Shown here piece after piece: positions 15,660 through 24,756 of a DNA stretch of 64,000 nucleotides. The notes beneath the pieces were generated by a model that was not told where the DNA came from, searched no databases, and saw only the letters and a program-made list of their open reading frames with translations. Source of the DNA: Haloarcula japonica DSM 6131 (GTDB taxonomy: Archaea; Halobacteriota; Halobacteria; Halobacteriales; Haloarculaceae); NCBI RefSeq assembly GCF_000336635.1, contig NZ_AOLY01000042.1, positions 225,136 through 289,135 on the forward strand, in the 5' to 3' direction. The first letter of the stretch is position 1, and each line of letters begins with the position of its first letter. Made by a program: the position numbers and the translations under genes.

Positions 15660-16589
15660 TCACGTCCGTACGGTGTCGAGCGTTGCTTCAAGGCCCTTCT
15701 GGAGGGACAACGTTGGTTCGTACCCGAGCAGTTCGCGTGCGTCACTGAGGTCCGCTTCGCTCTGTTGGATGTCGTTCGCACGACCGGGGACGTGCTTGAC
15801 AGCGATGTCCATACCGACGACGTCCCGGACCGTTTCGGCGAGTTCGTTTATCGTGACGCTCCGTCCGGTTCCAACATTGAACGGCCGGCCGATGGTGTCC
15901 GTCGTAGCTGCGAGCAGATTCGCACGCACGATGTCGTCGACGTGGACGAAGTCCCTCGTCTGTGTCCCGTCGCCCTCGACCGTGAGCGGCTCGCCGGCCT
16001 GGGCCTGACGGACGAACGTGCCAATGACGCCGGCGTACTCTCCGTCGAGGCCGCGCGGACCGTAGACGTTGAAGTACCGTAGCGGCACCGTCGGTAGGCC
16101 GTATTGCTCGGTGTAAAACCGTGCGTACTGCTCCCCCAGGTATTTCTCGAAGCCGTAGGGGCTGTTTGGTTCAGTCGGCGCGTCTTCCCCGATGGGAACG
16201 TCGTCGGGGGTGCCGTACACGGCTGCGCTGGATGCGAACACCACCCGCGTGTCCTGCCGTCGAGCGCAGTCGAACACGTCGACGGTCGCCGTGCCATTCA
16301 GCTTGTGGCAGTCGACCGGTTGCTCGATTGACTCTGGGACGCTGACCATCGCTGCCTCGTGGAACACGACGTCGACGCCCTCCATCGCCGCATCGAGCGT
16401 CGCCCTGTCCCGAACGTCGCCCTCGATGGCGGTCACGTCGTCGGGGAGGTTCGCCCGTCGCCCTGTCGAGAAGTCGTCGAGAACTCGCACGTGGTTGTCC
16501 GCAGCCAGTGCCGCTGCCAGGTGGCTCCCGATGAACCCACCACCTCCGGTGACCAGTACCCGACGGTCGCTGACAGTTTCCGTAGACAT
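15660..16589 (-). CDS. galE: NAD-dependent epimerase/dehydratase, UDP-glucose 4-epimerase-like
   Basis: Extended SDR nucleotide-sugar enzyme of about 309 residues. The Rossmann motif is VLVTGGGGFIGSH; the second strand ends in LDDFSTG, and the catalytic pair is in FASSAAVYG and PYGFEKYLGEQY (YxxxK). RYFNVYGPRG and the late GRPFNVGTG are standard for GalE and WbpP-type 4-epimerases. It likely interconverts UDP-Glc/UDP-Gal or the N-acetyl forms to supply the glycan genes that follow. The start at 16589 is preferred because a TATA-like GAATAACTTAA lies about 27-38 bases upstream; an ATG at 16613 is possible. The gene is divergent from the GT2 gene. Confidence 0.85.
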   Translation of the reverse strand: MSTETVSDRRVLVTGGGGFIGSHLAAALAADNHVRVLDDFSTGRRANLPDDVTAIEGDVRDRATLDAAMEGVDVVFHEAAMVSVPESIEQPVDCHKLNGTATVDVFDCARRQDTRVVFASSAAVYGTPDDVPIGEDAPTEPNSPYGFEKYLGEQYARFYTEQYGLPTVPLRYFNVYGPRGLDGEYAGVIGTFVRQAQAGEPLTVEGDGTQTRDFVHVDDIVRANLLAATTDTIGRPFNVGTGRSVTINELAETVRDVVGMDIAVKHVPGRANDIQQSEADLSDARELLGYEPTLSLQKGLEATLDTVRT

Positions 16590-16613
16590 GTCGTTCGGAG
16601 ACGTGGTTTTCAT

Positions 16614-16939
16614 GGGTTAAGTTATTCGTACGCATACGGCCGTCGTCCGGGACCGGGAAAAGTGTATCAGCGGCTGTTTACCAGTCTGAATCGCGTTTTG
16701 GCTACTTTGGGGATACGCCAGCCTGCTCCGAGCAGTAGTAATCTTTGTTACCTGCTCACTGCGGATGGCGTAGAATAGCGCTGCCCTCGGAAAGCTGGGA
16801 ATAACAATATGTCAACTCGTACACAGCGGAGCACAACGGAGTCCACTACCCGACACAATGATGCCAACACGCGTACCGGAGCTCGTGGACGACCACACCG
16901 GGCGACCGCCGTCGAGAGCGGTCCGGGAGTGTGGCTGAA
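16614..16939. promoter_or_regulatory. Divergent promoter region between epimerase and GT2
   Basis: About 325 bases. GAATAACTTAA near 16616-16627 (minus strand) suits the epimerase. GGAATAACAAT at 16798-16808 and GTAGAATAG near 16770 are candidates for the plus-strand message. An ATG-started frame at 16809 runs into the GT2 gene in a different frame and is not believed to be real. No RNA gene was seen. Confidence 0.35.
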
Positions 16940-18259
16940 ATGTCTGACAGAATCCAGCAATCGGCCACGAGCGACGGTATCCGCGAGGTTTCGAAGAACT
17001 TGCCCGCAGTGGGATTGGTCGCGACCGATTCAAACGCCGAGTGGATAGCAGCCGAAATCCTCCGGATACACTCGCGGGCACATCAGGCAATCGTCACGGC
17101 GGCTGTCGACGCCGACCCGCAGGCACTCGCTTTCGCCCGCTGGCTCGATGCAGAGGTAGTCGACCCGTCTGGTAGTCAGCCTAAAAGCGATACTCCCCGC
17201 GAGCGACTGCGACGGTACGCTAAGCAGGCGGGATATCCGGGCCTCGTGTACCACGGCGGGGGGGACGGGTCGGTCAATCTCCCGGCGAGCCGCGAGGCGC
17301 TGAACAGTACCGAGAAGTTCACTATCGACGCCCGCGTCGAACCGGTCACTGACCCGGAGCCGACCGTCATGGTCGGAATCCCGGCGTACAACGAAGCGGG
17401 AATGATCGGAAGCGTGGTTGAGTCGGCCAGAGAGTTCGCCGACACAGTCCTAGTAGTCGATGACGGGAGCACTGACGAAACCGTCGAGGCCGCGCAGGCA
17501 GCTGGTGCGACGGTGTACGAACACGAGCATAACGTTGGGTACGGCGGGGCGCTCAAGAGCATCTTTGAGCAGGCCGATCGGAGCGACACCGACTATCTGG
17601 TTGTCCTCGACGCCGACGGCCAACACGACCCGAGCGACATCCCGGAATTGATCAAACGACAGCGGGAATCGGACGCGGAGATCGTCATCGGGAACCGGTT
17701 CGATGAATCCGCCGAGACCGAGATGCCGCTGTACAGGCGATTCGGGCTGTTTACGGTCAATCTCATGACCAACCTCAGCCTCGGAATCTTCACGCCGACC
17801 AATCGGATACGTGATACACAGAGCGGCTTCCGGGCGTACAGCCAGGCGGCGATAAGCTCGCTGGCTTCGGACAGCTCAATCGGCGATCGGATGGATGCGA
17901 GCACGAACATCCTGTACCACGCCCACTCGAACGGTTATCAGATCGCGGAGGTGCCGACGACGATCGATTACGACGTGGAGGCGTCCAACAATCTCGGTCC
18001 GGTCGAACACGGACTTACGCTCGTCGGGAACATCATTCGGACAGTCGAGCGGGAACATCCGATTATGTTGCTCGGCGTCCCCGGCGTTTGCTTCGTTCTC
18101 GTCGGTTTCGTGTTCACGTACCTCACGATGTTCAACTATCTCCAAAGTGGGACCTTCCCGCTCGGGCACGCGCTGGCGAGTACTACCTTCACCATCACCG
18201 GCATCCTCGCCTCCTTCACTGGAATCATTCTCCATTCTCTGGAACTGTACCGCCAGTAG
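16940..18259 (+). CDS. Membrane-bound glycosyltransferase family 2, dolichol-phosphate mannosyltransferase-like, with N-terminal extension
   Basis: 439 residues. Residues 1 to about 135 form an extra domain with alternating strands and helices (AEWIAAEILRIHSRA, FARWLDAEVVDP) that I do not recognise. The GT2 catalytic domain follows, with VMVGIPAYNEAGMIGSVVES, the nucleotide-binding LVVDDGSTD, and the metal motif LDADGQHDPSD. Two membrane helices close the protein (LLGVPGVCFVLVGFVFTYL and FTITGILASFTGIILHSL). Family members charge dolichol or polyprenyl phosphate with a sugar, or extend a lipid-linked glycan on the cytoplasmic face. ATG at 16940 is used; GTG at 16931 is an alternative. It opens the rightward series epimerase/GT2/wecC/wecB. 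Confidence 0.85.
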   Translation: MSDRIQQSATSDGIREVSKNLPAVGLVATDSNAEWIAAEILRIHSRAHQAIVTAAVDADPQALAFARWLDAEVVDPSGSQPKSDTPRERLRRYAKQAGYPGLVYHGGGDGSVNLPASREALNSTEKFTIDARVEPVTDPEPTVMVGIPAYNEAGMIGSVVESAREFADTVLVVDDGSTDETVEAAQAAGATVYEHEHNVGYGGALKSIFEQADRSDTDYLVVLDADGQHDPSDIPELIKRQRESDAEIVIGNRFDESAETEMPLYRRFGLFTVNLMTNLSLGIFTPTNRIRDTQSGFRAYSQAAISSLASDSSIGDRMDASTNILYHAHSNGYQIAEVPTTIDYDVEASNNLGPVEHGLTLVGNIIRTVEREHPIMLLGVPGVCFVLVGFVFTYLTMFNYLQSGTFPLGHALASTTFTITGILASFTGIILHSLELYRQ

Positions 18260-18460
18260 CTGTCGAGGCGACGGCGGGACAGCTATTATTCTGTGCCTCA
18301 CTGTCCATCAGGCAGAGTTTACCCGGTCTCTGTGGTCCCTGACCGCACACAACTTCTGCATAACAAAGAGTACCGTATCTCATTCGTAGGCCAATGGGAC
18401 ACGAACCCAAACCGGACTGTCTGGAACGAGGGCAGCGCGGTGAATCACTCGGGGAACCAC

Positions 18461-18466
18461 AGGAGG
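18461..18466 (+). promoter_or_regulatory. Strong ribosome-binding site that fixes the GTG start of wecC
   Basis: AGGAGG, ten bases before the GTG at 18477. Clear Shine-Dalgarno sites are uncommon in this window, where many messages look leaderless, so this supports an internal or leadered start for wecC. Confidence 0.55.
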
Positions 18467-18476
18467 CCTCGGAAAC

Positions 18477-19757
18477 GTGACTATCTGCGTCCACGGGCTC
18501 GGATACATCGGGCTCGCAACGGCGGCACATTTCGCGAACAACGGCACTGAAGTCATCGGTTTCGACGTCGACGAGGACGTGATTGAGCATCTCAGTGAGG
18601 GCGAACCGACAGTCAGCGAACCGGACTTCGAATCGTACGTGCAGGACGCACTGGAGGGGAACCTAGCACTGAGCCGCCAGCCGCGACCGGCCGACGTACA
18701 CGTAATCTGTGTGCCAACGCCGTACAACGAAATGAACGGCGAAGCGGACCTCACCTACGTGAAAGACGCCGGGCGGAATGTGGCGGGCGTGCTTAGGCCA
18801 GGCGACACCGTGGTTCTTGAATCGACAGTCCCGCCGGAAACGACCACCGGCGTCCTGGCCCCGATTCTCTCCCGAGGAGGGCTCGATGTCGGAGACGACG
18901 TGGCGTTAGGATACACGCCGGAAACGGTGATGCCGGGGAACACGCTCAGCGAACTCCGGACGAACGACCGAATCGTCGGCGGCGTCGACGAGGCGTCTGT
19001 CAGTGCCATCGAGACCCTCTACGAACCGCTCACCAGCGGCGAGATCCACGTCGCCGCTGACCCGACGACCGCCGAGTTCGTGAAATTGGCACAGAACGCG
19101 AAGCGGAACGTCAGCATCGCGTACGCGAACACGCTCGCACTACTGGCCGAGAACTACGGCGTCGACGTACGGTCCGCCATCAGTCTCGCGAACAACCATC
19201 CACGGGTCGACATCCTGAACCCGGGACCCGGTGTCGGTGGACACTGTCTCCCCGTCGACCCGCACTTCCTGAGCGACGGGACAGGTGCGACAGAACTCCT
19301 CGACGTGGCGAGCCAGGTCAACGACCGGATGCCGGAACACGTCATCAGGATGCTTGAAGACGCCGTCGGCACACTACACGGCAAGACCGTGGCTGTCCTC
19401 GGAATCACGTACAAGGGGAACGTCAGCGATACCCGGAACAGCCCCGGCTTGGAGGTCGCAAACCTGCTTGGAGACGTCACAACGGAGGCGCGCACGGCCG
19501 TGGACGGCGGGTGGGGAGAGAGTTCGGTTACCATCCATGACCCGCGAGCGACGGATTCGAGGCTGCAACTCGTTTCGCTCGAAGCGGCAATTGACGGCGC
19601 TTATGCAGTGATATTTGGGGCGGCACACGAAGAGTTCGCCGACCTCGATCCGGAGGCTATCGGTTCGAAGATGTCGGGACGGACCGTGGTCGACCCGGTC
19701 GACGTTATCGACGCGGAGCGGTGGACGGACTATGGGTTCGATGTCCGGACAATCTGA
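18477..19757 (+). CDS. wecC: UDP-N-acetyl-D-mannosamine dehydrogenase (nucleotide-sugar dehydrogenase)
   Basis: Oxidises UDP-ManNAc at C6 in two NAD steps to UDP-ManNAcA for surface glycans. 426 residues with the three-domain UGD/GMD layout. The N-terminal motif GLGYIGLATAAHFA binds NAD; IVGGVDEASV and KLAQNAKRNVSIAYANTLA match the central domain; the catalytic cysteine lies in GPGVGGHCLPVDPHFL near residue 255. The start is a GTG, supported by an AGGAGG Shine-Dalgarno sequence at 18461-18466, ten bases upstream. The next gene encodes the epimerase that makes its substrate. The WecC branch is preferred over UDP-glucose dehydrogenase because of the partner epimerase. Confidence 0.88.
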   Translation: MTICVHGLGYIGLATAAHFANNGTEVIGFDVDEDVIEHLSEGEPTVSEPDFESYVQDALEGNLALSRQPRPADVHVICVPTPYNEMNGEADLTYVKDAGRNVAGVLRPGDTVVLESTVPPETTTGVLAPILSRGGLDVGDDVALGYTPETVMPGNTLSELRTNDRIVGGVDEASVSAIETLYEPLTSGEIHVAADPTTAEFVKLAQNAKRNVSIAYANTLALLAENYGVDVRSAISLANNHPRVDILNPGPGVGGHCLPVDPHFLSDGTGATELLDVASQVNDRMPEHVIRMLEDAVGTLHGKTVAVLGITYKGNVSDTRNSPGLEVANLLGDVTTEARTAVDGGWGESSVTIHDPRATDSRLQLVSLEAAIDGAYAVIFGAAHEEFADLDPEAIGSKMSGRTVVDPVDVIDAERWTDYGFDVRTI

Positions 19758-19850
19758 GCCAGGCACGCCTCCGACAGGCAATACAATGGAGCGCGAAGCC
19801 GACGGCGTAGGAAGTTTATAACAATTCTGTTGGTCGCTCACGGAACCGGT

Positions 19851-19913
19851 ATGGAACCGACTGGATGCGACCGGTATCGGCCGCTCGATCTGCGAAACCG
19901 GGGACTACAATGA
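19851..19913 (+). CDS. 20-codon upstream open frame overlapping wecB (ATGA)
   Basis: ATG at 19851 opens a frame of 20 residues (MEPTGCDRYRPLDLRNRGLQ) whose TGA overlaps the wecB ATG in ATGA. A TATA-like GTTTATAAC at 19814-19822 would put the transcript start close to 19851, making this the leaderless first frame of the message. Translation could be coupled to wecB by termination and reinitiation. Because Met-Thr and Met-Ser starts create ATGA often, chance is a real alternative. Confidence 0.35.
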   Translation: MEPTGCDRYRPLDLRNRGLQ

Positions 19914-21025
19914 CTGCAAGCACCGTCGGCTTCGTTCTCGGAACGCGTCCGGAAATAATCAAGCTAGCACCGGTAATTCAGGAGTGTCACCGGCGCGGCA
20001 TCGATACACACGTGATCCACACCGGGCAGCATTACTCAGACTCGCTGGACGCGGTCTTCTTCCGACAGCTCGGGCTGTCGCCGCCGGATACAAATCTCGA
20101 GGTCGGCTCCGATGACCACGGAGCCCAGACCGGAGCCATGCTCGCCGGTGTCGAGGAGGAACTCTACGACGTCGAACCGGCAGTCGTGTTCGTTCAGGGA
20201 GATACGAACTCGACGCTCGCGGGCGCACTCGCAGGGAGCAAGATGGACACCGACGTGGCCCATGTTGAAGCCGGGCTTCGAAGCTTCGACGAGGACATGC
20301 CCGAGGAAACCAACCGGGTCATCATCGACCACATCTCCGACCATCTCTTCCCACCGACAGAGGAGACAGCGGCGCTACTCCGGGACGAGAGCATTCCAGA
20401 GGACCGCATCACGGTTACCGGGAACACGGTCGTGGATGCAGTCCAGACGTACGACGAGAGAGCCGCGAGCGAAAGCCGGATTCTGAGCGAACTCGGCGTC
20501 ACCGAGGGGAAGTTCGACCTCTTGACCGCCCACCGTGCAGAGACGGTCGACGACCGCGACGCGTTCGAGCGAATTCTCAGCGGCGTCTCTCGGGCGAGCG
20601 CTCTGGCAGACAGGGAGGTCATCTACCCGATACACCCCCGAGCGGAAGACCGCCTCGAAGAGTTCGGTATCGCGGTTCCGGACCGGGTCTGGCTCGTCGA
20701 ACCGCTGGGGTTCTTTGATTTCCTCCGTTTGGAGAGTACGGCGGACGTAGTGTTCACCGATTCCGGCGGGGTTCAGGAGGAGACGAGCATCCTCGGGACG
20801 CCGTGTGTAACGCTCCGGTACGGTACTGAACGGCCCGAGACGGCGTTTGTCGGTGCGAACTGCGTCGCCGGTCGGGAGCCGAGCGCCATTGTCGCGGCGG
20901 CAACGCAGATGCGCGGCAAAGCCGGCGACTGGTCGACACCGTTCGGGGACGGAAACGCCGCCGTCCATGTCCTCGATGCGATTCCGGAACTCACTGTCGG
21001 TGAGGCGGTCACGGCGACGGAGTAA
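19910..21025 (+). CDS. wecB: UDP-N-acetylglucosamine 2-epimerase (non-hydrolysing)
   Basis: Converts UDP-GlcNAc to UDP-ManNAc, the substrate of the preceding dehydrogenase. 371 residues in a GT-B-like fold. Family motifs are present in order: GTRPEIIKLAPVI at the N-terminus, HTGQHYS near residue 40, VQGDTNSTLA near 85, HVEAGLRSFDEDMPEETNR near 115, and the late LTAHRAETVDD, TDSGGVQEET and RYGTERPE. The ATG at 19910 matches the family start; an ATG 45 bases upstream adds unrelated residues. Together wecB and wecC predict ManNAcA in the glycan of this organism. Confidence 0.92.
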   Translation: MTASTVGFVLGTRPEIIKLAPVIQECHRRGIDTHVIHTGQHYSDSLDAVFFRQLGLSPPDTNLEVGSDDHGAQTGAMLAGVEEELYDVEPAVVFVQGDTNSTLAGALAGSKMDTDVAHVEAGLRSFDEDMPEETNRVIIDHISDHLFPPTEETAALLRDESIPEDRITVTGNTVVDAVQTYDERAASESRILSELGVTEGKFDLLTAHRAETVDDRDAFERILSGVSRASALADREVIYPIHPRAEDRLEEFGIAVPDRVWLVEPLGFFDFLRLESTADVVFTDSGGVQEETSILGTPCVTLRYGTERPETAFVGANCVAGREPSAIVAAATQMRGKAGDWSTPFGDGNAAVHVLDAIPELTVGEAVTATE

Positions 21026-21121
21026 GCGAGGTCTCCGCTCAGGCTCTCGGGAGTGGTAGTACCGGCTGCCCGTGCCAGTAGTAACTGTCTTATTTTATTA
21101 CTCCGCCCTCACCAGCCGATA

Positions 21122-22096
21122 ATGGCAACTGACGCAGACGCAGGCATCGAAGCGGATGCACTCCCGGTCGACCTGTTGCTGGTCGCACTCCTCGGTCTCT
21201 GGCACCTCGCCGCTGTTCAAGGGTACGCCGGACAGTCGTCTATGCAGGCTGTTCTTGGGCTGGGAGCGGTGCTTGTCGCGCCGGGGTATGCTCTAGTTTC
21301 TCTCCTTTTCCCACGCCGTTCATCTGAGGCGGGGCTGTTTGAGGACCGAGAAGGGCGAATCTCACCGGGTGAGCGGTTCGTTCTCTCGGTCGGGGTCAGT
21401 GTCTGTCTGGTTCCGCTGGTAGGGCTTGGGTTGGTCCTGTTGTCGTTCGGCGCGACCACCAGTCTGTTTCAGCTTTCTATCGGGGTCACGACCGTGCTGC
21501 TCGCGTTTGTTGCAGCGGGCCGGCGGCTGGAGGTACCACCGGCGGAGCGTTTCAGTCCCCTGCGGTGGGTGATTAATGCACGATCCCGGGCGTCTCTGAG
21601 ACCGTCCGGTGGCGTCCGAGCGTTGCATGTCCTGCTCGTACTTGGGCTTCTCGTCTCCGGGACCGGAATCGGGTACGCGGCCATGTCGGCGGACCGGGGC
21701 GAGCAGTTCACGGAGTTCGCGCTAGTATCTGAGTCCGACAGCGGAGAACTCGTTGCATCGGAGTACCCGTCACAGATTCCGCTCGGCAGTTCGGCGACGG
21801 TGCAGGTCACTATCGGCAACCACGAGGGGCGGGATCTAGACTACACTGTGGTCGTCATCGCCCAGCGGATCGAGAACGGCACCGTCCTAAGTACCGCACG
21901 GCTCGACCGGTTCAGTACCCGCGTCACGGCGGGCGAGACAATCGAGCGGCCACACGAGATGACGCCCTCGTTGGTCGGGGAGAACGTCCGAGTGTCGTAT
22001 CTCCTCTACCGTGGTGAAGCTCCCGTTGGGGCGAATCCGCGGCCCGAGAACGCGTACCGGCGCACTCACATCTGGGTCAATGTCACCAGCGGCTGA
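21122..22096 (+). CDS. DUF1616 membrane protein
   Basis: 324 residues. Four or five membrane helices occupy about residues 12-200 (for example LLLVALLGLWHLAAVQGYAG, AVLGLGAVLVAPGYALVSLL, VGVSVCLVPLVGLGLVLL, and ALHVLLVLGLLVSGTGIGYA). The C-terminal 120 residues form a probable extracytoplasmic beta-sandwich (QIPLGSSATVQVTIGNHEGR). This layout matches the archaeal DUF1616 family, which often lies in surface-glycan and S-layer loci but has no assigned function. The start at 21122 (MATDADAG) is chosen; 23 upstream codons are open but lack family features. It lies 96 bases after wecB. Confidence 0.75.
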   Translation: MATDADAGIEADALPVDLLLVALLGLWHLAAVQGYAGQSSMQAVLGLGAVLVAPGYALVSLLFPRRSSEAGLFEDREGRISPGERFVLSVGVSVCLVPLVGLGLVLLSFGATTSLFQLSIGVTTVLLAFVAAGRRLEVPPAERFSPLRWVINARSRASLRPSGGVRALHVLLVLGLLVSGTGIGYAAMSADRGEQFTEFALVSESDSGELVASEYPSQIPLGSSATVQVTIGNHEGRDLDYTVVVIAQRIENGTVLSTARLDRFSTRVTAGETIERPHEMTPSLVGENVRVSYLLYRGEAPVGANPRPENAYRRTHIWVNVTSG

Positions 22097-22284
22097 CACC
22101 ACAGGAACACCCGATAAGGGCGACGTTATTCGGGTCGACACTACCGCTGTGGCCCGTGGTTTCTTCCCATCAGTGGGGACGATTCCGCGGCCCAACACGA
22201 CAAAAAGCGGGCGCTGGCTGTTCGATGTGCGGTAGTTAGTAACGCACTCATACTTTTGTTAATTGTAGAATATGTAGAAAATTC

Positions 22285-22953
22285 ATGGTATCAAAAAGTC
22301 GCTGGCACGAAGCACAACGAGCGGAGACGAAGTTCCACCAAGAAATATCGCGGGGAGAACTGGAGCTGCGGTGGATAGACGAGCAATTCGATTCCAGCCG
22401 GGACATCTTGGACGGACGGGTACTTGAGGTCGGATGTGGTACTGGTGGGCTCACGTATTCCGTCGCCGATTCCGTATCGGAGGTCCAGTTGGTTGTCGGC
22501 GTTGATCCGGTGTTGGGAAAGCTATCGAACCCGGCACTCAGCACCGAACCCGTAGTTCAGGCCGCTGGTGAATCGTTACCTTTCAAAGATCGTTCGTTCG
22601 ATATAGTCGCAAGTCTCAACGTCATAGACCACGCTATCCACCCTTCGGCGATTTTAGACGAAATTTCGAGGGTATTGAAGACAGACGGAACGTTTCTATT
22701 CAAAATTAATACCTTTTCACTCCCAAAGTTCGTTCGAAAGAGAATGAAATACGTCGACCGACCACATCTACACCACTTTTCTCCCTCAGAAGTCCGAGAC
22801 GAGCTCACGGACCACGGGTTTCATATCACACACGAGTCTGTCAACTCCCGCGAACTGTTCGGTAGGCATCTCGGCGACTGGGACCTGAAGTGGATCGTCG
22901 CCACAACCGCCTTGCGTCTGAACACTCACTACATGAAGTGTGTCATCGATTGA
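22285..22953 (+). CDS. SAM-dependent class I methyltransferase
   Basis: 222 residues. The SAM-binding motif I is RVLEVGCGTGGLTYSVAD near residue 50, motif II VVGVDP near 75, and the later FDIVASLNVIDHA and LDEISRVLKTDGTFLFKIN match the Methyltransf_11/25 group. Probable job: methylating a sugar or lipid in the glycan pathway, judged only from neighbours. The gene and the 35 bases before it are clearly richer in A+T than the flanking genes (runs such as GGAACGTTTCTATTCAAAAT), which suggests transfer from another genome or relaxed selection. Confidence 0.75.
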   Translation: MVSKSRWHEAQRAETKFHQEISRGELELRWIDEQFDSSRDILDGRVLEVGCGTGGLTYSVADSVSEVQLVVGVDPVLGKLSNPALSTEPVVQAAGESLPFKDRSFDIVASLNVIDHAIHPSAILDEISRVLKTDGTFLFKINTFSLPKFVRKRMKYVDRPHLHHFSPSEVRDELTDHGFHITHESVNSRELFGRHLGDWDLKWIVATTALRLNTHYMKCVID

Positions 22954-23008
22954 TTCGGTGCCTCAACGGAACGAGGTCGAGGAATGCCCAGACCACTCGC
23001 TTTGACTA

Positions 23009-23308
23009 CTATGTTACGCTGGAGACACGTTCGAACAGGACGTACAGAGTGACGAGCCAACCGACGAGTTTGACCAGTAACAGCCAGCGCCACCACTGCT
23101 CGTCGGCCACAGGAGGGAACAGTTCACTGGTTACGAGCAGAGCCAGAAACATCGCAACGAGGTGTATTTGAACACTGGTGATGCCGACGGCCCAGAGGGC
23201 GGCCGACGAGACGATGCCAAGCGCCACGAAGGAGACGAGAAACCACCGGAACCGACTCCGTGTAGGTACTGCTACCGACATGGATGAGACCCACTCGTTC
23301 ATCGACAT
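23009..23308 (-). CDS. Small membrane protein, three helices, unknown function
   Basis: 99 residues. After a short basic N-terminus it has three hydrophobic segments (WFLVSFVALGIVSSAALWAV, IHLVAMFLALLVTSEL, WLLLVKLVGWLVTLYVLF). I do not recognise a family. A minus-strand TATA-like TTATATTAGC at 23324-23334 supports a start at 23308 or at the second ATG at 23302, as a leaderless message. It is transcribed against the surrounding glycan genes and has no clear partner. Confidence 0.5.
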   Translation of the reverse strand: MSMNEWVSSMSVAVPTRSRFRWFLVSFVALGIVSSAALWAVGITSVQIHLVAMFLALLVTSELFPPVADEQWWRWLLLVKLVGWLVTLYVLFERVSSVT

Positions 23309-23566
23309 GGATTGCGTATCGAAAGCTAATATAACCTAAACAATAGTAATGGCCCTGAATACCTGCCGGCGTGGTCGATAATACACCGACTAACACAGAC
23401 CAGTTCGCCTGACTGCGTGTTATCCATCCTGTAATTGGGGGAGCTCTGTCCGCTGCAGGGATACTGTCTTGAATCAGCGTTTTATGTCTGATCACGAGAG
23501 ACACCCCGTATCCGGTAGCGATATTGTACTTAAATGGAATAGCACACAAAGTGGAACTTAGGATAT

Positions 23567-24532
23567 ATGCTGACGGGAGGGAATATCGACGACGAGGCTC
23601 CGCTCGTGAGTGTGGTCATACCCACGTACGGTCGGGACAAGGACTTACCGGACGCGATTGAGAGCGTCTTGGACCAGCAGTACGAGCGGCTCGAACTCAT
23701 TGTCGTCGACGACGGGTCGCCGACATCCGTAGCGACCACGCTGCCGGAGCCGTTTTTGAACGACGAACGGATGACTATCATCCGCCATGAGGAAAACAGG
23801 GGTGCAAATGTCGCCCGGAACACGGGTATTCAGGCTGCAAGCGGCGAGTACGTCGCGTTCCTTGATGACGATGACCAGTGGGACGAGACGAAGGTCCGAA
23901 AGCAAGTCGAGACCTTTTCCCGGTCCTCGCCGGAGACAGGGGTCGTCTACACGTGGGTCAGACGGGAGCACCCGGCCGGAACGACAGTCTCAACACCGAC
24001 TGCGTCGGGGGACGTAGTCACCGACCTGCTTACGGGATCGAACTTTGGACAGTTCTCCTCCGTGCTGGTTGACACCGAGGTAATCGCGGACGCCGGACTC
24101 CCCGACGAGCGGTTTCCGGCGTGGCAGGACCGCGAGTGGTTCTTCCGGCTCGCCCAGTCCTGCGAGTTCCAGCCGGTCGAGGAGACGCTTACGTACCGGC
24201 AAACCGGGCGGGAGGACAGCATCACCTCGAACTTCCAGCAGAAACGCGACGTGGCCTATCCGCTGTTCGTCGAGAAACACGGCGATCTCGCGGCGGAGTA
24301 CGGCCGCTACTACAAGCGGACCTTCCTCGCGTCCATGCGACGTTCGCTCGCACGGTCGGCGATACGCGCCGGGGAGTACGGCGAAGCGCGTAAGTATTTT
24401 TTACTGGCGTTCTTTGCCAACCCACTGCACCGCCCTGTCTACCCCCACTTGCTACCCTCGCTCGGCGGAAAATGGGCCTACGAATCGATTGCATCACTGC
24501 GCCGGCAGGTCACCGAGACAGTACCCGTGTAG
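23567..24532 (+). CDS. Glycosyltransferase family 2
   Basis: Cytoplasmic GT-A sugar transferase, 321 residues. The N-terminal VSVVIPTYGRDKDLPDAIE is typical of family 2, followed by the nucleotide-binding IVVDDGSP, ENRGANVARNTGI, and the metal-binding FLDDDDQW near residue 100. An aromatic acceptor-side motif AWQDREWFFRLAQ lies near 185. No membrane helix is seen. It would add a sugar from a nucleotide donor to a lipid-linked glycan. It is the first of a run of transferases on both strands. Confidence 0.85.
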   Translation: MLTGGNIDDEAPLVSVVIPTYGRDKDLPDAIESVLDQQYERLELIVVDDGSPTSVATTLPEPFLNDERMTIIRHEENRGANVARNTGIQAASGEYVAFLDDDDQWDETKVRKQVETFSRSSPETGVVYTWVRREHPAGTTVSTPTASGDVVTDLLTGSNFGQFSSVLVDTEVIADAGLPDERFPAWQDREWFFRLAQSCEFQPVEETLTYRQTGREDSITSNFQQKRDVAYPLFVEKHGDLAAEYGRYYKRTFLASMRRSLARSAIRAGEYGEARKYFLLAFFANPLHRPVYPHLLPSLGGKWAYESIASLRRQVTETVPV

Positions 24533-24756
24533 CAGCCGGCGTCGCAGTACCTGTTTACCGAACGCCTCGGTTTAGCGGGCTCGGAACATCACCGAGTGTG
24601 ATCGACCTGTAGTCCAGCTTCCGTCGACGCGAAACGGATACTCGAACCGACCACTTGGGAGTGTGTTGGGGAGATCATGGATCGACTGGAGAATTCGCGT
24701 TGTCACGACACGAATCCAGTGACTAACAAAGACTATCCGACGGCACTGCGACGATA

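Noticed and set aside
16809-17048. 79-codon frame starting just before the GT2 gene
   Set aside because: It runs into the GT2 catalytic gene in another frame, is Arg/Thr-rich and has no motif.
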